Assembly (NCBI GenBank): GCA_964541695.1
Contig: CAZIRB010000098.1
Coordinates: 1-8,266, forward strand
Reading direction: 5' to 3'
DNA from: CAZKGE01 sp964541695
Lineage (GTDB): Bacteria; Bacillota; Clostridia; Christensenellales; CAG-138
Length of the DNA stretch: 8,266 nucleotides
The notes under the pieces were generated by a model, which was given only the letters and a program-made list of their open reading frames with translations, was not told the DNA's origin and did not search any database. Below are positions 5,753 through 8,266 of the stretch, in pieces (position 1 is the stretch's first letter; the number at the start of each line of letters is the position of its first letter). The position numbers and the translations under genes are program-made.

Positions 5753-6676
5753 ATGCTGAAATATGTGCTCGGACGGCTTTTGATGCTGATCCCGGTCGTA
5801 CTTGGCATCACGTTTATCATTTTTTTGATCATGAGCCTGTCCCCTGGCGATCCCGCCACACTTATTTTGGGCGCAGACGCTTCGACGGAGCAGCTCGCCC
5901 TCAAACGCGTGGAAATGGGGCTGGATCAGCCGGTACTGGTTCAGTATTACAAGTATATCATCGGGGTTTGCCGCGGCGACTTCGGTGTTTCCTGGGTCAG
6001 CGGGAACGACGTGCTCGCCGAGTTTGTGCACAGGATGCCCTACACGCTCGTTTTAGGCGTATTATCCACGCTTTTTGCGGTGAGCATCGGGATACCGATG
6101 GGGATCGTTTCGGCGATCCGGCAATACCACCTGTTCGATTATACGAGCTCGGCGTTTGCGATGCTGCTGTTCTCGCTGCCGGCTTTTTGGCTCGGTATCA
6201 TGTGCCAGGTGCTGTTCTGCCTGGTTCTGGGCTGGCTGCCGGCAGCCGGCGTCGGCACGTGGGAGCACTATCTTTTGCCCACGCTTGTTCTGGGGGCCAA
6301 TACCCTGGCGTCCATGATCCGTATGAGCCGCACTAGCATGCTGGATGTGGTCCGGCAAGACTACGTGCGCACCGCCAGGGCAAAAGGCGCGCCCGAGCGG
6401 ATCGTAATTATGCGGCACGCGGTGCGCAACAGCCTGCTGCCCGTGGTCACGCAGATCGGCGTATCGTTTGCGGCCTGCATGGGCGGCGCCGTGCTCACGG
6501 AAATTGTCTTCGCGATTCCCGGCATCGGTTCGCTGCTGATCAACGCCGTCAAATCGCGGGACACACCCATCGTGATGGGGATGCTCATATTCGTGTCTAT
6601 CATCGTCGGCTTTATCAATCTTCTGGTGGATATATTGTGCGCTTCCATCGATCCCCGCATCGATCTTGCTTCGTAG
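5753..6676 (+). CDS. dppB: Peptide ABC transporter permease, DppB/OppB family
   Basis: This 307-residue integral membrane protein is one half of the membrane channel of a dipeptide/oligopeptide importer. It has the family N-terminus with a first membrane segment at about 9-29 followed by SLSPGDPATL, a region ending in MGLDQPVLVQYYKY and GDFGVSW, and five further hydrophobic segments near 96-120, 133-160, 172-192, 231-256 and 273-297. The cytoplasmic EAA-type coupling loop that contacts the ATPases is DYVRTARAKGAPE (203-215) continuing to RNSLLPV. EIVFAIPGIGSL near 250-261 is also diagnostic. GGAAAGG at 5736-5742, 10 nt before the ATG, supports the start. The gene opens a tight operon with dppC and dppD. 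Dipeptide versus longer-peptide substrate cannot be settled from the permease, so the symbol denotes the family. Confidence 0.95.
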   Translation: MLKYVLGRLLMLIPVVLGITFIIFLIMSLSPGDPATLILGADASTEQLALKRVEMGLDQPVLVQYYKYIIGVCRGDFGVSWVSGNDVLAEFVHRMPYTLVLGVLSTLFAVSIGIPMGIVSAIRQYHLFDYTSSAFAMLLFSLPAFWLGIMCQVLFCLVLGWLPAAGVGTWEHYLLPTLVLGANTLASMIRMSRTSMLDVVRQDYVRTARAKGAPERIVIMRHAVRNSLLPVVTQIGVSFAACMGGAVLTEIVFAIPGIGSLLINAVKSRDTPIVMGMLIFVSIIVGFINLLVDILCASIDPRIDLAS

Positions 6677-6681
6677 GGAGG
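6675..6681 (+). promoter_or_regulatory. Ribosome binding site of the second permease, overlapping the dppB stop codon
   Basis: AGGGAGG overlaps the TAG stop (6674-6676) of the first permease and lies 11 nt before ATG 6693. This fixes the start of the second permease there and suggests coupled translation of the two membrane subunits. Confidence 0.6.
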
Positions 6682-6692
6682 ACAGTCGGAAC

Positions 6693-7571
6693 ATGAAACG
6701 TTCAAAAGCAAAGATGTCTGCCAGGGGCCTGAGCTCATTTGGGCTGGTGCTATTCCGCTTCCGAAAAAACAAGCTGGCGATGACGGGGATACTGATCCTT
6801 GGGCTGATGATTGTCGTTATACTGGCGACTCCGCTGCTCATTCCGTACAGCTCCGTGGTGAAGCAGAATTTTGCGGAGCGCTTCCTAACGCCCAACAGCC
6901 GCCATTGGTTCGGCACCGACGAATACGGCCGCGACCTGTTCGCCCGTATCCTGTACGGCGGACAGATTTCGCTGTTCGGCGGTCTGGCGGCCGTCGCCCT
7001 GTCCTTTGTTGCCGGCTGTATCATGGGCGGTTCGGCGGGGTATTTCGGCGGCCGGACGGATACGATCATCATGCGAATTGTCGATGTATTCATGGCGATC
7101 CCGCACGCCCTTCTGGCCATGGCGGTGATTACGGCCCTGGGCAATGGGGTCGGCAAGCTGATCGTATCCATCGCCATTGCGCAAACCCCGAGGTTTGCCC
7201 GCGTGGTGCGCGCGTCGATTTTAAACCTGCGCAATCAGGAGTTTATAGAGGCGGCCAGATGCTGCGGCACCAGCTCGGCGCGGATCATTATGAAACACAT
7301 CCTGCCCAACGGCATGGGCCCGATCATCGTGTCCGCCACGCTCGCCTTGGGTCAGGCGATTCTGGATATATCCGCCATGGGTTTTTTGGGCCTTGGCGTC
7401 GCGTCCCCTACGCCGGAATGGGGAACGATCCTTTCCGAAAACAAAATCCACATCCGGTACTACCCGCATCTGGGGGTAATTCCCGGCATCTGCATCGGGC
7501 TCGCCGTCATGACGGCGAACTTTATCGGCGACGGTTTGCGGGATGCGTTTGATCCCAGAACGAAGAACTGA
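6693..7571 (+). CDS. dppC: Peptide ABC transporter permease, DppC/OppC family
   Basis: This 292-residue partner permease completes the membrane channel. A basic N-terminus leads into FRKNKLAMTG and the first membrane segment (about 31-51), the standard OppC N-terminal layout. The periplasmic or external HWFGTDEYGRDLFARILYGG (71-90) is diagnostic of this subfamily. The EAA-type coupling loop is EFIEAARCCGTSSARIIMKH (183-202) followed by ILPN. FLGLGVASPTPEWGTIL (231-247) and the DPR string near the C-terminus are also typical. The ATG at 6693 is chosen over the upstream in-frame TTG at 6666 because the latter lies inside dppB and has no ribosome binding site. It starts 16 bp after dppB and ends 10 bp before dppD. 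Confidence 0.95.
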   Translation: MKRSKAKMSARGLSSFGLVLFRFRKNKLAMTGILILGLMIVVILATPLLIPYSSVVKQNFAERFLTPNSRHWFGTDEYGRDLFARILYGGQISLFGGLAAVALSFVAGCIMGGSAGYFGGRTDTIIMRIVDVFMAIPHALLAMAVITALGNGVGKLIVSIAIAQTPRFARVVRASILNLRNQEFIEAARCCGTSSARIIMKHILPNGMGPIIVSATLALGQAILDISAMGFLGLGVASPTPEWGTILSENKIHIRYYPHLGVIPGICIGLAVMTANFIGDGLRDAFDPRTKN

Positions 7572-7581
7572 GAGGCTTGAT

Positions 7582-8266
7582 ATGGATAACGAGAAAAATA
7601 CGGGCGGCAATACGGCGCTGTTGGAAATAAAGGATCTCCATGTGCAATACAACACGGACGAAGCGGTCGTGCACGCCCTCAACGGCTTCTCCCTTTCGCT
7701 GGAGTCGGGCGAGAAGCTGGGCCTGGTGGGGGAGACCGGGGCCGGCAAGTCCACCATGGCGCTGTCCATTCTTAGGCTGCTGCCGGCCAATGTGGGTCAA
7801 ATCACCAAGGGGAGCATTCTGTACAACGGGGAAAACCTGCTGACGGCCAAGGAAGCCGAGATGCTGGCCCTGCGGGGCAAGCGGATATCCATGATCTTTC
7901 AGGACCCCATGACCAGCCTGAATCCGGTTCTTACGGTGGGCGAGCAAATCATGGAGGTGCTCAGCCTGCACTTCCCGAACATGACCCGGACCGAGAAAAA
8001 CGAGAGGCTCGACGAAATGATGAGCATGGTGGGGATTCCGCCGTGCCGTAAAAACGAATATCCGCATCAGTTTTCCGGCGGGATGAAGCAGCGCATCGTC
8101 ATCGCGATGGCGCTGGTTGCGGAGCCGGACCTGCTGTTGGCCGACGAACCCACCACCGCGCTGGATGTGACCATTCAGGCCCAAATATTGGAGCTAATCA
8201 AGCGGCTGAAGGATAAATTCAATTCCGCGGTCATCCTGATCACGCACAACCTCGGCGTCGTCGCGG
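7582..8266 (+). CDS. dppD: Peptide ABC transporter ATP-binding protein, DppD/OppD family, 3'-truncated
   Basis: The frame runs off the right edge after 228 codons; family members are about 320-340 residues, so the missing part should include the end of the ATPase domain and the C-terminal oligopeptide-transporter extension, which usually carries an iron-sulfur Cys cluster. Visible motifs are Walker A GETGAGKST (50-58), Q-loop FQDPMTSLNP (106-115), signature FSGGMKQR (164-171), Walker B LLLADEP (184-190), D-loop TTALD (191-195) and the switch His in THNLGVVA (His222). FQDPMTSLNP and GGMKQR are characteristic of peptide/nickel importers. It powers uptake through DppBC, normally paired with a second ATPase (DppF) expected just downstream. 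AGAGG 6 nt before the ATG overlaps the dppC stop codon, giving close coupling. Confidence 0.95.
   Translation, partial: MDNEKNTGGNTALLEIKDLHVQYNTDEAVVHALNGFSLSLESGEKLGLVGETGAGKSTMALSILRLLPANVGQITKGSILYNGENLLTAKEAEMLALRGKRISMIFQDPMTSLNPVLTVGEQIMEVLSLHFPNMTRTEKNERLDEMMSMVGIPPCRKNEYPHQFSGGMKQRIVIAMALVAEPDLLLADEPTTALDVTIQAQILELIKRLKDKFNSAVILITHNLGVVA

Noticed and set aside
6062..7234. 390-codon - strand frame opposite the two permeases
   Set aside because: It spans the dppB-dppC junction antisense and has low-complexity Arg/His/Asp composition; both + strand permeases are unambiguous.

Overview
The window reads as a chromosomal segment of a fairly GC-rich bacterium, most likely a member of the Bacillota (Clostridia-like). 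The reasons are purine-rich AGGAG-type ribosome binding sites, a textbook sigma-A promoter lying in an AT-rich gap, and a gene set resembling the murein-peptide scavenging cluster of Bacillus. This assignment is inference; no rRNA or other taxonomic marker is present. All supported genes are on the + strand.

Region 1 (1-4118) is the 3' part of a very large gene, open at the left edge. It encodes about 845 visible residues of Ala-rich, charged helical sequence. A Gly/Val/Thr/Ile-rich region like the beta-helix of filamentous haemagglutinin-type adhesins follows, then a C-terminal domain I do not recognise. It looks like a giant surface or secreted fibre protein, but no LPXTG motif, SLH repeat or C-terminal membrane anchor is visible. 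A perfect 18-bp hairpin (4178-4216) lies behind it and probably ends transcription.

Region 2 (4217-4676) is a non-coding, AT-richer gap with an exact TTGACA-17-TATAAT promoter with extended -10 (4371-4399). It would produce a leader of roughly 270 nt ahead of the next gene. The leader carries a 30-codon small ORF (4500-4592) with a strong Shine-Dalgarno, flanked by complementary segments that could fold around it. I recognise no known riboswitch or T-box.

Region 3 (4677-8266) holds an S66 serine peptidase (LD-carboxypeptidase / MccF / YkfA family) with a complete Ser-Glu-His triad. After a 140-bp gap come two permeases and the first ATPase of a Dpp/Opp-type peptide ABC transporter; the ATPase runs off the right edge. 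The transporter genes are tightly packed (16 and 10 bp gaps). Together these look like a system that imports short, probably cell-wall-derived, peptides and trims their terminal D-amino acid in the cytoplasm, comparable with dppBCDE-ykfA of Bacillus subtilis. The substrate-binding protein and second ATPase are not in the window and are expected downstream or elsewhere.

The least explained parts are the giant coiled-coil/beta-helix protein and the promoter-driven leader with its small ORF.
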